From Novosphingobium rosa NBRC 15208 (GTDB lineage: Bacteria; Pseudomonadota; Alphaproteobacteria; Sphingomonadales; Sphingomonadaceae): a stretch of DNA of 64,000 bases. The DNA lies in the NCBI RefSeq assembly GCF_001598555.1, contig NZ_BCZE01000027.1:38055-102054 (forward strand), given 5' to 3'. Positions 33,259 to 40,558 of this stretch are shown here, one piece after another; position 1 is the first letter of the stretch; each line of letters begins with the position of its first letter. The notes beneath the pieces were generated by a model. The model saw only the letters and a list, made by a program, of their open reading frames with translations. It ran no database searches and was not told the origin of the DNA. The position numbers were made by a program, and so were the translations under genes.

Positions 33259-34260
33259 TCAGGCTTCGGGAGCCTGCCAATACATGAAGCCCATGCCCTC
33301 GCCCGTGCCGGCTGCGGTGCGCCAACAGGGCACGTAATCGACCAGCGTCATCTGCGCTCCGGTATGCTGCAGCGCCATCACCACGATGGAATAGATCTTC
33401 ACCTCCGACGTACCGGACTGGAACCAGCTGTCATCAATGGCCGAGAGCCCATCGAAATCGTAAGCGGCCAGCTTGCCCATCACATCGCGGTCGAACTCCT
33501 CGTCGTTCACGAAGTGCGTCAGGCCGCCGCTGGCGATCACCGCCACGCGCACATCCTCGGGCCAGGCCTCGATGGCTTCACGCAGCACGCGGCCGAACTG
33601 GATGCAGCGCGCCATGGAAGGCTGCGTGGGCGGATAGAACAGGTTGAACAGCATCGGCACATGACGCGGCACATCGCCGCCCATGATCTGGTGATAGACG
33701 AAGCTGTAGGCATGCGGCACCACCGGATAGTCCGGCTTCATGCCCTGGCGCTGGGCCATCCAGACGTTTTCGGGCCAGGCCTGAAGATCGTTAAGATCGA
33801 AACCCTCCTTCTGGAAGGTCTTGATGAGATATGTCGCAAAATCCGGATAGGCCTGATGCACCACATGATGGTCAGGCGCATAGACCGGGCGCTGCGGCGG
33901 CCCGTTGTGGACATCCTCGCCCGAGTAGATGGTGATGGAAGGCGACTGATCGGGCCAGATCTCCTTCTGGTCCTTGCCCAGCACAATGGCCACATCGATC
34001 TTCGCATCCCTGTAAGCCTGCGCCATCGTATCGAGCGCCTTGCGGCAGCGGGTGGCTCGCTCCGTGCGTTCCTCGATGGTCAGGAAGGGCTCGAAAGCCG
34101 CGCCGCGCAGGGCTTCCAGCTCGGGATAAGTGTAGGTCCGGCCGCGGAACCACAATTCCTGGTTGTTGCGGTCACGCTCGCCATTGGCGAGCCAGTCTTC
34201 CGGCTTCTGCCCCAGCATGCCGCTGTGGGGCACAGCCATACCGAACACGATTTTCGCCAT
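33259..34260 (-). CDS. LigB-type class III extradiol ring-cleavage dioxygenase (copy 2)
   Basis: A 333-residue close paralogue of 12561-13559, with the same opening (AKIVFGMAVPHSGMLGQKPEDWL), GKDQKEIWPDQSP, YAPDHHVVHQAYPDFATYLI, VVPHAYSFVYHQIMG, FNLFYPPTQPSM, IASGGLTHFVND, SGTSEVKIYSIVVMALQHTGAQ and VDYVPCWRTAAGTGEGMGFMYW. Its ATG follows AGAGGATC. It lies between the MFS gene (123 bases upstream) and the aldolase, in the order transporter, ring cleavage, aldolase. Differences from copy 1 cluster in the variable stretch after NVWM and near the C-terminus, so the substrates are probably closely related or identical. Confidence 0.84.
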   Translation of the reverse strand: MAKIVFGMAVPHSGMLGQKPEDWLANGERDRNNQELWFRGRTYTYPELEALRGAAFEPFLTIEERTERATRCRKALDTMAQAYRDAKIDVAIVLGKDQKEIWPDQSPSITIYSGEDVHNGPPQRPVYAPDHHVVHQAYPDFATYLIKTFQKEGFDLNDLQAWPENVWMAQRQGMKPDYPVVPHAYSFVYHQIMGGDVPRHVPMLFNLFYPPTQPSMARCIQFGRVLREAIEAWPEDVRVAVIASGGLTHFVNDEEFDRDVMGKLAAYDFDGLSAIDDSWFQSGTSEVKIYSIVVMALQHTGAQMTLVDYVPCWRTAAGTGEGMGFMYWQAPEA

Positions 34261-34383
34261 ATGATCCTCTTTGAAGTCCGGCGGTTGCCCGCCCCGGGGT
34301 CAGGCGGGTGGTTAACCCTTTCCCCCCGCGCCCGGCCAATTCATTCTTGTCACCACCCGATTGCATCAGGCGGCCCTCTCTTT

Positions 34384-35685
34384 CTACTCTTCCGACAATC
34401 TGGGCGCCCATTCCGGCCTCAACAGGGTCCATGTCCCCACCGCGCCGATCAGCAGGAAGACGAAGATGACCAGCATCGGCACGTCATAGCCCCCGCTTTT
34501 CTGAAGCAGCCACCCCGACAGCGACGCCGAAACACCGCCCGCCAGGCTGGTCGCCACCTGCTGCACACCGGTGACCAGGCCCACAGCGGGCTTGGGGATC
34601 AGCGTCAGGCGGCACAGCGCCAGATTGTTGGCGGTGGCCAGCCCCAGCGCCGTCAGCGAAAAGACATTCCAGAACAGCGCGACATTCAGGCTCGACGCAT
34701 AGGCGCCCAACAGCACGGTGCAGCCGCCGCAAAAGCCCGCGATCACAAAGCCTTTACGCACCAGAACCGGATCGCGCCCGCGCGCGATCAGCCGGTCGGC
34801 GGCCCAGCCCGCGATCACCGCCATGATGGCGATGCCCGCAAAGCTGAAGAAGGTGTAGACGCCCGATTTGGCGAGGGACAGCCCGCGCTTTTCCACCAGA
34901 TAGGCCGGCATCCACGTCATGCAGTAAAAGGTGAAATAGCCGTAGCAGAAGTTGGTCAGCATGCCGCCCCAGACCACCGGGCTGCGCAGCGCGGCGCCCA
35001 GCGTGATGCCCGATGCCTTGCGCTGGATCTGCGCGCGATGTTCGGCCTGCGGCATGTCGTCGGGCACCAGAAACAACCAGCCCAGCAGCCAGACCAGCCC
35101 CACCACCGCCATGGCCACGAACATCGCCCGCCACGAGTAATTGACGATCAGCCATGCCGCGGCAGGCGCCCCGATGGCCGGGCCGAACTTGTTGCCCATG
35201 GCGAAGATGCCCACGGCCAGGCCGTTGCGGCCTTCCTCGAAATTGTTGCGGATCCAGCGATAGCTGGCCGGGATCACCACCGCCTCGGCCACACCCACCA
35301 GCAACCGCATCAGAAACAGCGCCCCCAGCACATTGATCATGCTGGTGAAGAACGACACGCCGCACCACAGCACAAAGAGGATCGCATAGGGCCGCTTCAC
35401 GCCATAGCGATCCACCACCCAGCCCATCGGCACCTGAGCGATGCCATAAGACCAGAAAAAGGCCGAATTGATCCAGCCGCGCCCGACGTTGGACAGCGCG
35501 AACTCTTTGACAAAGCTCTTGTCGGCGATGGCCGAGCCGATGCTGGTGCGATCGAGGAAGGAGATCAGCACCCCCAGCGCCAGCAGGAACAAAATCGCCC
35601 AGCGCGCCATATCGGACAATGGCCCGACCGGGAGCGACACGCCCGAACCGGCGCCGCCCCCTCTGATGGTTGAACCTGATGCCAT
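34384..35685 (-). CDS. MFS transporter of the anion:cation symporter type (copy 2)
   Basis: A 433-residue paralogue of 13598-14860. Shared blocks: VLISFLDRTSIGSAIADKSFVKEF, SAFFWSYGIAQVPMGWVVDRYGVKRPYA, VGVAEAVVIPASYRWIRNNF, GNKFGPAIGAPAAAWLIV, GYFTFYCMTWMPAYLVEKRGLSLAKSGVYTFFSFAGIA, LATANNLALCRLTLIPKPAVGLVTGVQQVATSL. ATG 35685 has GGAGAGGG. Probably imports an aromatic acid for the downstream dioxygenase. It starts 82 bases after the amidohydrolase stop, in the same direction. Confidence 0.9.
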   Translation of the reverse strand: MASGSTIRGGGAGSGVSLPVGPLSDMARWAILFLLALGVLISFLDRTSIGSAIADKSFVKEFALSNVGRGWINSAFFWSYGIAQVPMGWVVDRYGVKRPYAILFVLWCGVSFFTSMINVLGALFLMRLLVGVAEAVVIPASYRWIRNNFEEGRNGLAVGIFAMGNKFGPAIGAPAAAWLIVNYSWRAMFVAMAVVGLVWLLGWLFLVPDDMPQAEHRAQIQRKASGITLGAALRSPVVWGGMLTNFCYGYFTFYCMTWMPAYLVEKRGLSLAKSGVYTFFSFAGIAIMAVIAGWAADRLIARGRDPVLVRKGFVIAGFCGGCTVLLGAYASSLNVALFWNVFSLTALGLATANNLALCRLTLIPKPAVGLVTGVQQVATSLAGGVSASLSGWLLQKSGGYDVPMLVIFVFLLIGAVGTWTLLRPEWAPRLSEE

Positions 35686-35767
35686 AAACCCTCTCCGTGG
35701 GTGATCGTCTCGCACTTTTATCCTGCCGGCGTGGCAGCGGGAGCGTATAACGCCCCGCTCCGCACCA

Positions 35768-36619
35768 TCAGCCCAGCGACGGGTACAGCAGCTGCGCCGT
35801 CTTGCCAAAGATCCATGCCCGATCCTCATCGCTCAGGCAGGCAAGGCCAGCCTCGGCATCCGCCTTGATCTGGCCAAGCGTGCCGGGCGAGGTGGGGAAA
35901 TTCGATCCCCAGGCCAGACGGTTGGCGCCAAAGGCCTCCACCACCTTGGGGAAGAAGGTTTCGGCGCTGGCCTCGCCCTTTTTCACATCGCCGAAAATGC
36001 GCGGCGTCAGCTTCATGTAGATGTTGGGCAAGGCGGCCAGTTCGAACATGCTGGCGGCCTTGGCATAGGGCGGGCCATCCAGCACATCGGGGCGGCCCAG
36101 ATGGTCGAGGATGATGTTCACATTGGTGAAACGCGTCGCCAGGTCGATAACCTGCGGCAGGCCGACCGGGCCGGTCTGGATGCACATCGGGATGCCGAGT
36201 TCGCCCAGAAGCTCCCAAGCCGGGTAGGCAGCAGGGTTCTCCAGCTCGGTGGGGTCGAAATCCTTGGTCGAGCCGCCGGTGAAGATGCGCAGGCCCTTCA
36301 GCCCCTTGCCAACCCAGTCGCGGATCACCGCCACCGCATCGGGCGCCGCCACATCGACCGAGCCCACCGCGACCAGCCGGTGGGGATACTGGTTGCAGCC
36401 ATCGACGACATAGGCATTGTCGAAGCCATAGGTGGTCGAGGAATGGACCACGGCGGCGCGGTCCACACCGGCCTCGTCCATCGCGGCGATCAGCGCCTCG
36501 ACGGTGTTGGGCCGCTCCTGCGACCAGTCCGAACGCTTGCCGAACAGCGGCGCGGGCGGGTAGCGGGTCTCATCATCCGAGATGATATGGGGATGAATGT
36601 CGAAAATCTGTGATGCCAT
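35768..36619 (-). CDS. amidohydrolase-family TIM-barrel hydrolase, PDC-lactonase-like
   Basis: A 283-residue amidohydrolase_2 (PF04909) protein. Blocks: IFDIHPHIISDD (metal-binding HxH), GVDRAAVVHSSTTYGFDNAYVVD, GLKGLRIFTGG, LGIPMCIQTGPVGLPQV, NVNIILDHLGRPDV (as in LigI, which has IVIDHMGRPDV) and RLAWGSNFPTSPG (Asp of the LigI GTDWPHP block appears as Asn). Members include 2-pyrone-4,6-dicarboxylate lactonase. ATG 36619 has AAGGAGG. It is between LigJ-like and MFS genes in a catabolic operon, so lactone hydrolysis of a ring-cleavage product is the best guess. The Asn in place of Asp could change catalysis. Confidence 0.75.
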   Translation of the reverse strand: MASQIFDIHPHIISDDETRYPPAPLFGKRSDWSQERPNTVEALIAAMDEAGVDRAAVVHSSTTYGFDNAYVVDGCNQYPHRLVAVGSVDVAAPDAVAVIRDWVGKGLKGLRIFTGGSTKDFDPTELENPAAYPAWELLGELGIPMCIQTGPVGLPQVIDLATRFTNVNIILDHLGRPDVLDGPPYAKAASMFELAALPNIYMKLTPRIFGDVKKGEASAETFFPKVVEAFGANRLAWGSNFPTSPGTLGQIKADAEAGLACLSDEDRAWIFGKTAQLLYPSLG

Positions 36620-36740
36620 CGCGGCACGCCCCTCCTTGAGCCGCCTGCGCATGGACAGGCGGCGTGACTCCCTGTTTCGCCGGAGATGCTCCGGCGATGG
36701 ACCGCGATCGGATCGGTCGGTCCTGCGAATGTCAGCTTCG

Positions 36741-36767
36741 TCAAATTCGCCGATGCGGGGAATTTGA
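36741..36767. promoter_or_regulatory. dyad between LigJ-like and amidohydrolase genes
   Basis: TCAAATTC (36741-36748) and GAATTTGA (36760-36767) are perfect 8-bp inverted repeats with an 11-base spacer, in the 201-base gap after the LigJ-like gene. There is no T run after it on the minus strand. It may be an operator for the amidohydrolase-MFS-dioxygenase segment. Confidence 0.35.
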
Positions 36768-36820
36768 TGTTGGGCCGCGGGTCATAAATTCGGCAGACCC
36801 GCGGGCCCGGCTGCGGGCGC

Positions 36821-37846
36821 TTACAGCCCGCGCTTCTTCAGCAGCGCATCGAGGCGCGGATAGACGCGGCGCGCATTGCCCTCATAGATCGCGTGACGGT
36901 CGGCATCCGACAGCGCCTCGCAGGCATCGACATAGCGCTTGGTGTCGTCGAAATAGTGGCCGGTGGCGGGATCCTTGCCACGCACCGCACCGATCATCTC
37001 GCTGCCGAACATCACATTCGAGGTCGGCACCACCTTGGTCAGCAGTTCGACGCCGGGGTGATGGTAGACGCAGGTGTCGAAATAGATGTTGTCCAGCAGC
37101 CCTTCCAGAGGCCGGTCCATCATCTCCAGGCTCATGCCGCGATAGCGGCCCCAGTGGTAAGGCACCGCGCCGCCGCCATGGGGAATGACAAGGCGCAGCG
37201 TTGGGAAATCCTTGAACAGGTCGCTCTGCAGGATCTGCATGAACACCGACGTGTCGGCATTGAGATAATGCGCGCCCGTGCCGTGGAAGTTCGGATTGCA
37301 GCTGGCCGCCACATGCACCATCGCGGGCACGTCCAGATCGCACAGCGCCTCGAACAGCGGATACCATTCACGGTCGGTGAAGGGCTTGCCGGTCCAGTAG
37401 CCGCCGGTAGGATCGGGGTTGACGTTCACCCCGACAAAGCCCAGCTCCTCGACAATGCGGCGCAGTTCGGGGATCGAATTCTTCGGCGCCGCGCCGGGGC
37501 TCTGAGGCAGCATGCCGACGGGCACGAAATTGTCAGGGTAGATGTCGCAGACCCGGCGGACCAGATCGTTGCTGATCGTTGCCCATTCCAGGCTGGTGCG
37601 CTCATTGCCCAGATGGTGGCTCATCAGCCCCGCGATGGGCGAGAACAGCGTCAGGTCATAGCCGCGCTCCTGCTGCAGCTTGAGCTGGCCATTGCCCACG
37701 CCTTCGCGGATCTGGTCATCGGTGACGTAGCTGTCGCTCAGCGGGGGCGCATTCGCCGGATCGTTGGCCGCCGCCACCTGAGCGGCGCGGAAATCGCGGA
37801 AGGATTTGGGTACGGTCGTGAAATGGCCGTGGCAGTCGATAATCAT
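36821..37846 (-). CDS. ligJ: 4-oxalomesaconate hydratase-like (LigJ-type)
   Basis: A 341-residue amidohydrolase-superfamily hydratase. By eye it resembles SYK-6 LigJ: MIIDCHGH start, FVPVGMLPQSPGAAPKNSIPEL, GFVGVNVNPDP, WYPLFEALCDLDVPAMVHVA, HYLNADTSVFMQ, LFKDFPTLRLVIPHGGGAVPYHWGRYRG, NIYFDTCVYHHPGVELL, VMFGSEMIGAVRGKDPATG and DAIYEGNARRVYPRL. LigJ hydrates 4-oxalomesaconate to 4-carboxy-4-hydroxy-2-oxoadipate in the gallate/protocatechuate 4,5-cleavage pathway. ATG 37846 has GGAGACG. It heads the amidohydrolase-MFS-dioxygenase-aldolase run. Other acyl hydratases or decarboxylases of the superfamily are alternatives. Confidence 0.8.
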   Translation of the reverse strand: MIIDCHGHFTTVPKSFRDFRAAQVAAANDPANAPPLSDSYVTDDQIREGVGNGQLKLQQERGYDLTLFSPIAGLMSHHLGNERTSLEWATISNDLVRRVCDIYPDNFVPVGMLPQSPGAAPKNSIPELRRIVEELGFVGVNVNPDPTGGYWTGKPFTDREWYPLFEALCDLDVPAMVHVAASCNPNFHGTGAHYLNADTSVFMQILQSDLFKDFPTLRLVIPHGGGAVPYHWGRYRGMSLEMMDRPLEGLLDNIYFDTCVYHHPGVELLTKVVPTSNVMFGSEMIGAVRGKDPATGHYFDDTKRYVDACEALSDADRHAIYEGNARRVYPRLDALLKKRGL

Positions 37847-37982
37847 GAACGTCTCCGTCAATCCTGCCGGGCGGGGCGGTTATCCTTCCGCGCCGGGTTT
37901 ATGCGGTGGCTTAGGGCAATGCGAGGGCCGGCGATCATTCATTATGATCCGGAGTAGATAAGTCTTGAGGAAGAGGAAGATA

Positions 37983-38187
37983 CGAGGGGGTTACCTCCTC
38001 GCGCTCCCATGACGTCTCCCGACGAAGCGGCAGTGGCGCCCCATCGCTGCACTCTCACTCTCCACCTGCGCGACCTAAGGCGCCGCAGGCATCATTTTCC
38101 TGCCTGCGGCACCGCGAGCCGGGCGCAAGGCCGAACCCGAAGCGCAACGCAGACACGAAAGGGAGCGCGAGGGTGTAACCCCCTCGC
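37983..38187 (-). repeat. structured intergenic repeat, copy C
   Basis: Lies in the 365-base gap between the second decarboxylase-like gene (stop 38212) and the LigJ-like start (37846). Outer arms are at 37996-38008 (one mismatch to the A/B arm) and 38161-38173. The end hairpin is at 38167-38187, and a perfect inner hairpin has arms GCCGCAGGCA and TGCCTGCGGC. Instead of the GCAT hairpin of A and B it carries a CGAGG/CCTCG hairpin at 37983-38001. The block around ACGTCTCCCGACG...GGCAGTGGCGCCC...CTCTCCACCTGC is shared with A and B. The gap also probably holds the LigJ-like promoter. Confidence 0.75.
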
Positions 38188-38211
38188 ACCTCACCCTTTT
38201 CTACTGCAAAC

Positions 38212-39195
38212 TCACAGCTTGGAAGGATCGAGGAACAGTTCCTCGATGCTCATCCGGCGCGGCGTCAGGCCTTGATCGAAGGCGGTCTTCTCCAGCGCCT
38301 CGATGGTCTTGATGTTGGCCTCGATGCCATAGGGCAGCGGGTCATTCCCCACCAGCGGGATCAGCTTGCGATAGCGCTCGTCCGAAGCGGTGTTGGCCGC
38401 GCCCGAGTGCAGATCCTTCAGCCAGCCCTGCTTCGCCTCGTCAAAGGCCTCGTAGATCGCCTTGGCGACCCAGGGGTTTTCCTTCACGACCGATTCCCGG
38501 ATCACGATCGTGCCATGCATCGGATAGATGCCGGTGCGGCGATAGTAATCCCACTCCAGCTCCTCGGCATTGGGGAGCAGGTCGGGATAATGGGCCTCGA
38601 CCTCCTGCCAGCCGCTGGCGCTGAAGCCGGCGGTGGGGTTGCCCTTGCGGCCGATGCCGGCATTGCCGTGAAAACCGGCCTGCAGCTCGCCATCGGCCAT
38701 CATGTCGGCCAGCGGACGGGTGGCATGGCGCACATTGGCAGGCAGTTTCATCTGGGTGACATGCTCTTCATCATCGACAACCCAGTTGATCTTGCTGTTG
38801 TCGACGCCGAATTCGTCGATCAGCACCTGGCGAGTCCAGGCGCCGGTCGTCACCGAATAGGCACGCACGCCCACGGTCTTGCCTTCCAGATCCCTGGGCG
38901 TCTTGATGCCGCTGTCCTCGCGCACCAGCAGACCGGCGTGATGGAACTTGCGCAGCACGAAGATCGGCAGGGCGATGAAGGGCGCGCCATAGGCCCGCGC
39001 GATGATATAGGTGGTGGGCGCCAGCTCGCAGACATCGAATTCGACATCGCGCACCATGCGGCGGAAGGCGCCGATCTGCGGCTTGATGGTCAGCCATTCG
39101 GCATCGACACCCGCGACGGGGATCTGCCCGCTGCGCAAGGCGGAGGTATGCGGCTGCTCGGCAACGGCGAAGGTCAGGTGAAGCTTATCGGGCAA
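38212..39195 (-). CDS. 4,5-dihydroxyphthalate decarboxylase-like protein (copy 2)
   Basis: A 327-residue protein, close in length to Pht5. Blocks: ALRSGQIPVAGVDAEWLT, VRDVEFDVCELAPTTYIIARAYGAPFIALPIFVLRKFHHAGLLV, PRDLEGKTVGVRAYSVTTGAWTRQVLIDEFGVDNSKINWVVDDEEHV, YPMHGTIVIRESVVKENPWVAKAIYEAFDEAK. No export signal. A GTG at 39201 lies directly against GGAGA, whereas TTG 39195 has GGAG 7 bases upstream, so TTG is chosen. It is followed on the minus strand by repeat copy C and the LigJ-like gene. It is probably a non-oxidative decarboxylase of an aromatic or ring-fission acid. Identity with copy 1 is low, so the roles may differ. Confidence 0.77.
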   Translation of the reverse strand: MPDKLHLTFAVAEQPHTSALRSGQIPVAGVDAEWLTIKPQIGAFRRMVRDVEFDVCELAPTTYIIARAYGAPFIALPIFVLRKFHHAGLLVREDSGIKTPRDLEGKTVGVRAYSVTTGAWTRQVLIDEFGVDNSKINWVVDDEEHVTQMKLPANVRHATRPLADMMADGELQAGFHGNAGIGRKGNPTAGFSASGWQEVEAHYPDLLPNAEELEWDYYRRTGIYPMHGTIVIRESVVKENPWVAKAIYEAFDEAKQGWLKDLHSGAANTASDERYRKLIPLVGNDPLPYGIEANIKTIEALEKTAFDQGLTPRRMSIEELFLDPSKL

Positions 39196-39353
39196 GGTCA
39201 CTCTCCGGAAACAGGCTTTGGCCAGAATATGGCTTGGCGGCCCCGTGGATCGGGCATGTCCCTTCCAAAGCGCGTTAGGGCCATGCAGGTCAATCGGGCC
39301 AACCCAATACCTGCCAAGCCAAACTCAAATCTTATCAAGCTGGCATGCTACGC

Positions 39354-40529
39354 TCAGCGCACGGAGGCAAAGGTGATGCTCACCGGGTGGGGTGTTTGCA
39401 GCTGTTTGTCGGTGGCCGTCAGCCGACCGCTGCGCGCATCCACCGCGAAGACCCGTATCTCGTCGGATTGCTCATTGGCGACCAGCATCCAGCGCCCGTC
39501 GGGCGAGAGCGCGAAGGACCATGGCACCTTGCCGCCCGAGGCGATCCGTTGCACCAGCGTCGCCTTGCCGCTGGGTTTGTCGAGCGCATAGGCCAGCAGC
39601 ATGCCCTCGCTGCGATTGCCCGCGTAGAGAAACCGCCCATCCCTGCTGAGCGCAAGTTCCGACCCGCTGCTTTCCCCCAAGGCATCGGAGGAGCGCGTCG
39701 GCTGTTCATCCACCGGGGAAAGATGCCCGGCCCCGGCATCCCAGCGCAGGGTCACCAGATCGGCGTTGAGTTCGTCGAGCAGATAGAGGAAGCGACCATC
39801 GCGCGCCGCCACCATATGGCGCGGCCCGCTGCCCGGTGGCGCCACGTAATCGCCCGCAGATCCGGGCCGGGGCGCCTGAGCCTCATGACGCATCGGATCG
39901 AAGGGATAGACGAACACCCGATCCGCTCCGAGGTCTGCCACCAGCAAAGCCCTGCCGCCCGGCGCCACGATGGCGGCATGGGCATGAGGGCTTTTCTGCC
40001 GCCGGTGCGGGCCTGTCCCGTGATCCTGCACCAGCGATGCGCGCGGCCCCAGCGCGCCATCCGCCTGCACCGGGAAGGTCGCCACGGAGCCGCCGCCATA
40101 ATTCGCCGCCACCAGCGTTCCGCCATGCGGATCGAGCGAGAGGAAGGTCGTCCCCCCGCCCCCGGCATCGACCTTGCTGACAAGCCTGAGCGCACCTGTC
40201 GCCGCATCGATGCGATAGGCCAGCACATGACCATTCGACTGGCCATCATTGCCTGCCTCATCCGTCACATAGATCATGGGCAGATGCGGATGAGCCACGG
40301 CCCATGTGGGGCGCCCATCCTCCGCCACAACACCGATGTCCGTCAACACGCCGCTGCGGGCATCGAAGCGGGCGGCGCGCAATTGGGCGCCATGCGTGCC
40401 CAGATAGACCAGCTCGCCCTTTTCCGCCCCTGCCTTGCCCGGCCTGCCTGCCGCATCGGCGGAGGCCTGACAGCTCCATGCCAGCGCCACCCCCGCAAGC
40501 AGCAGGGCAGGCATTGCTTTCCATGTCAT
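39354..40529 (-). CDS. 7-bladed beta-propeller lactonase-like protein (PF10282), exported form
   Basis: A 391-residue paralogue of 26659-27741 with a Sec signal (MTWKAMPALLLAGVALAWSCQASADA). Propeller blocks: GELVYLGTHGAQLRAARFDARSG, GTLVAANYGGGSVATFPV, TGPHRRQKSPHAHAAIV, LLVADLGADRVFVYPFD, SGPRHMVAARDGRFLYLLDELN, LALSRDGRFLYAGNRSEGMLLAYALD, VPWSFALSPDGRWMLVANEQS. An ATG at 40562 overlaps the stop of the PD40 gene by ATGA, but AAAGGA 8 bases before ATG 40529 and the signal peptide favour 40529. It should act in the periplasm, unlike its paralogue. Substrate unknown. Confidence 0.82.
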   Translation of the reverse strand: MTWKAMPALLLAGVALAWSCQASADAAGRPGKAGAEKGELVYLGTHGAQLRAARFDARSGVLTDIGVVAEDGRPTWAVAHPHLPMIYVTDEAGNDGQSNGHVLAYRIDAATGALRLVSKVDAGGGGTTFLSLDPHGGTLVAANYGGGSVATFPVQADGALGPRASLVQDHGTGPHRRQKSPHAHAAIVAPGGRALLVADLGADRVFVYPFDPMRHEAQAPRPGSAGDYVAPPGSGPRHMVAARDGRFLYLLDELNADLVTLRWDAGAGHLSPVDEQPTRSSDALGESSGSELALSRDGRFLYAGNRSEGMLLAYALDKPSGKATLVQRIASGGKVPWSFALSPDGRWMLVANEQSDEIRVFAVDARSGRLTATDKQLQTPHPVSITFASVR

Positions 40530-40558
40530 CGCATGATCCTTTCCACGGCGCCGGACGT

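Noticed and set aside
29269..38187. CRISPR array
   Set aside because: The three repeats are kilobases apart, over 200 bases long and separated by genes; no short direct repeats with regular spacers were seen anywhere in the window.
29269..38208. Short conserved peptide (GARGPGAxLLRxATNKD) readable in two of the intergenic repeats
   Set aside because: The reading frames have no start with ribosome site, the changes between copies preserve RNA pairing rather than codons, and copy C does not keep the peptide. Better explained as a structured nucleic-acid repeat.
29550..39195. ABC-transporter substrate-binding protein assignment for the two PBP-fold proteins
   Set aside because: No signal peptide, lipobox, permease or ATPase gene is nearby; length and motifs fit the 4,5-dihydroxyphthalate decarboxylase group better.
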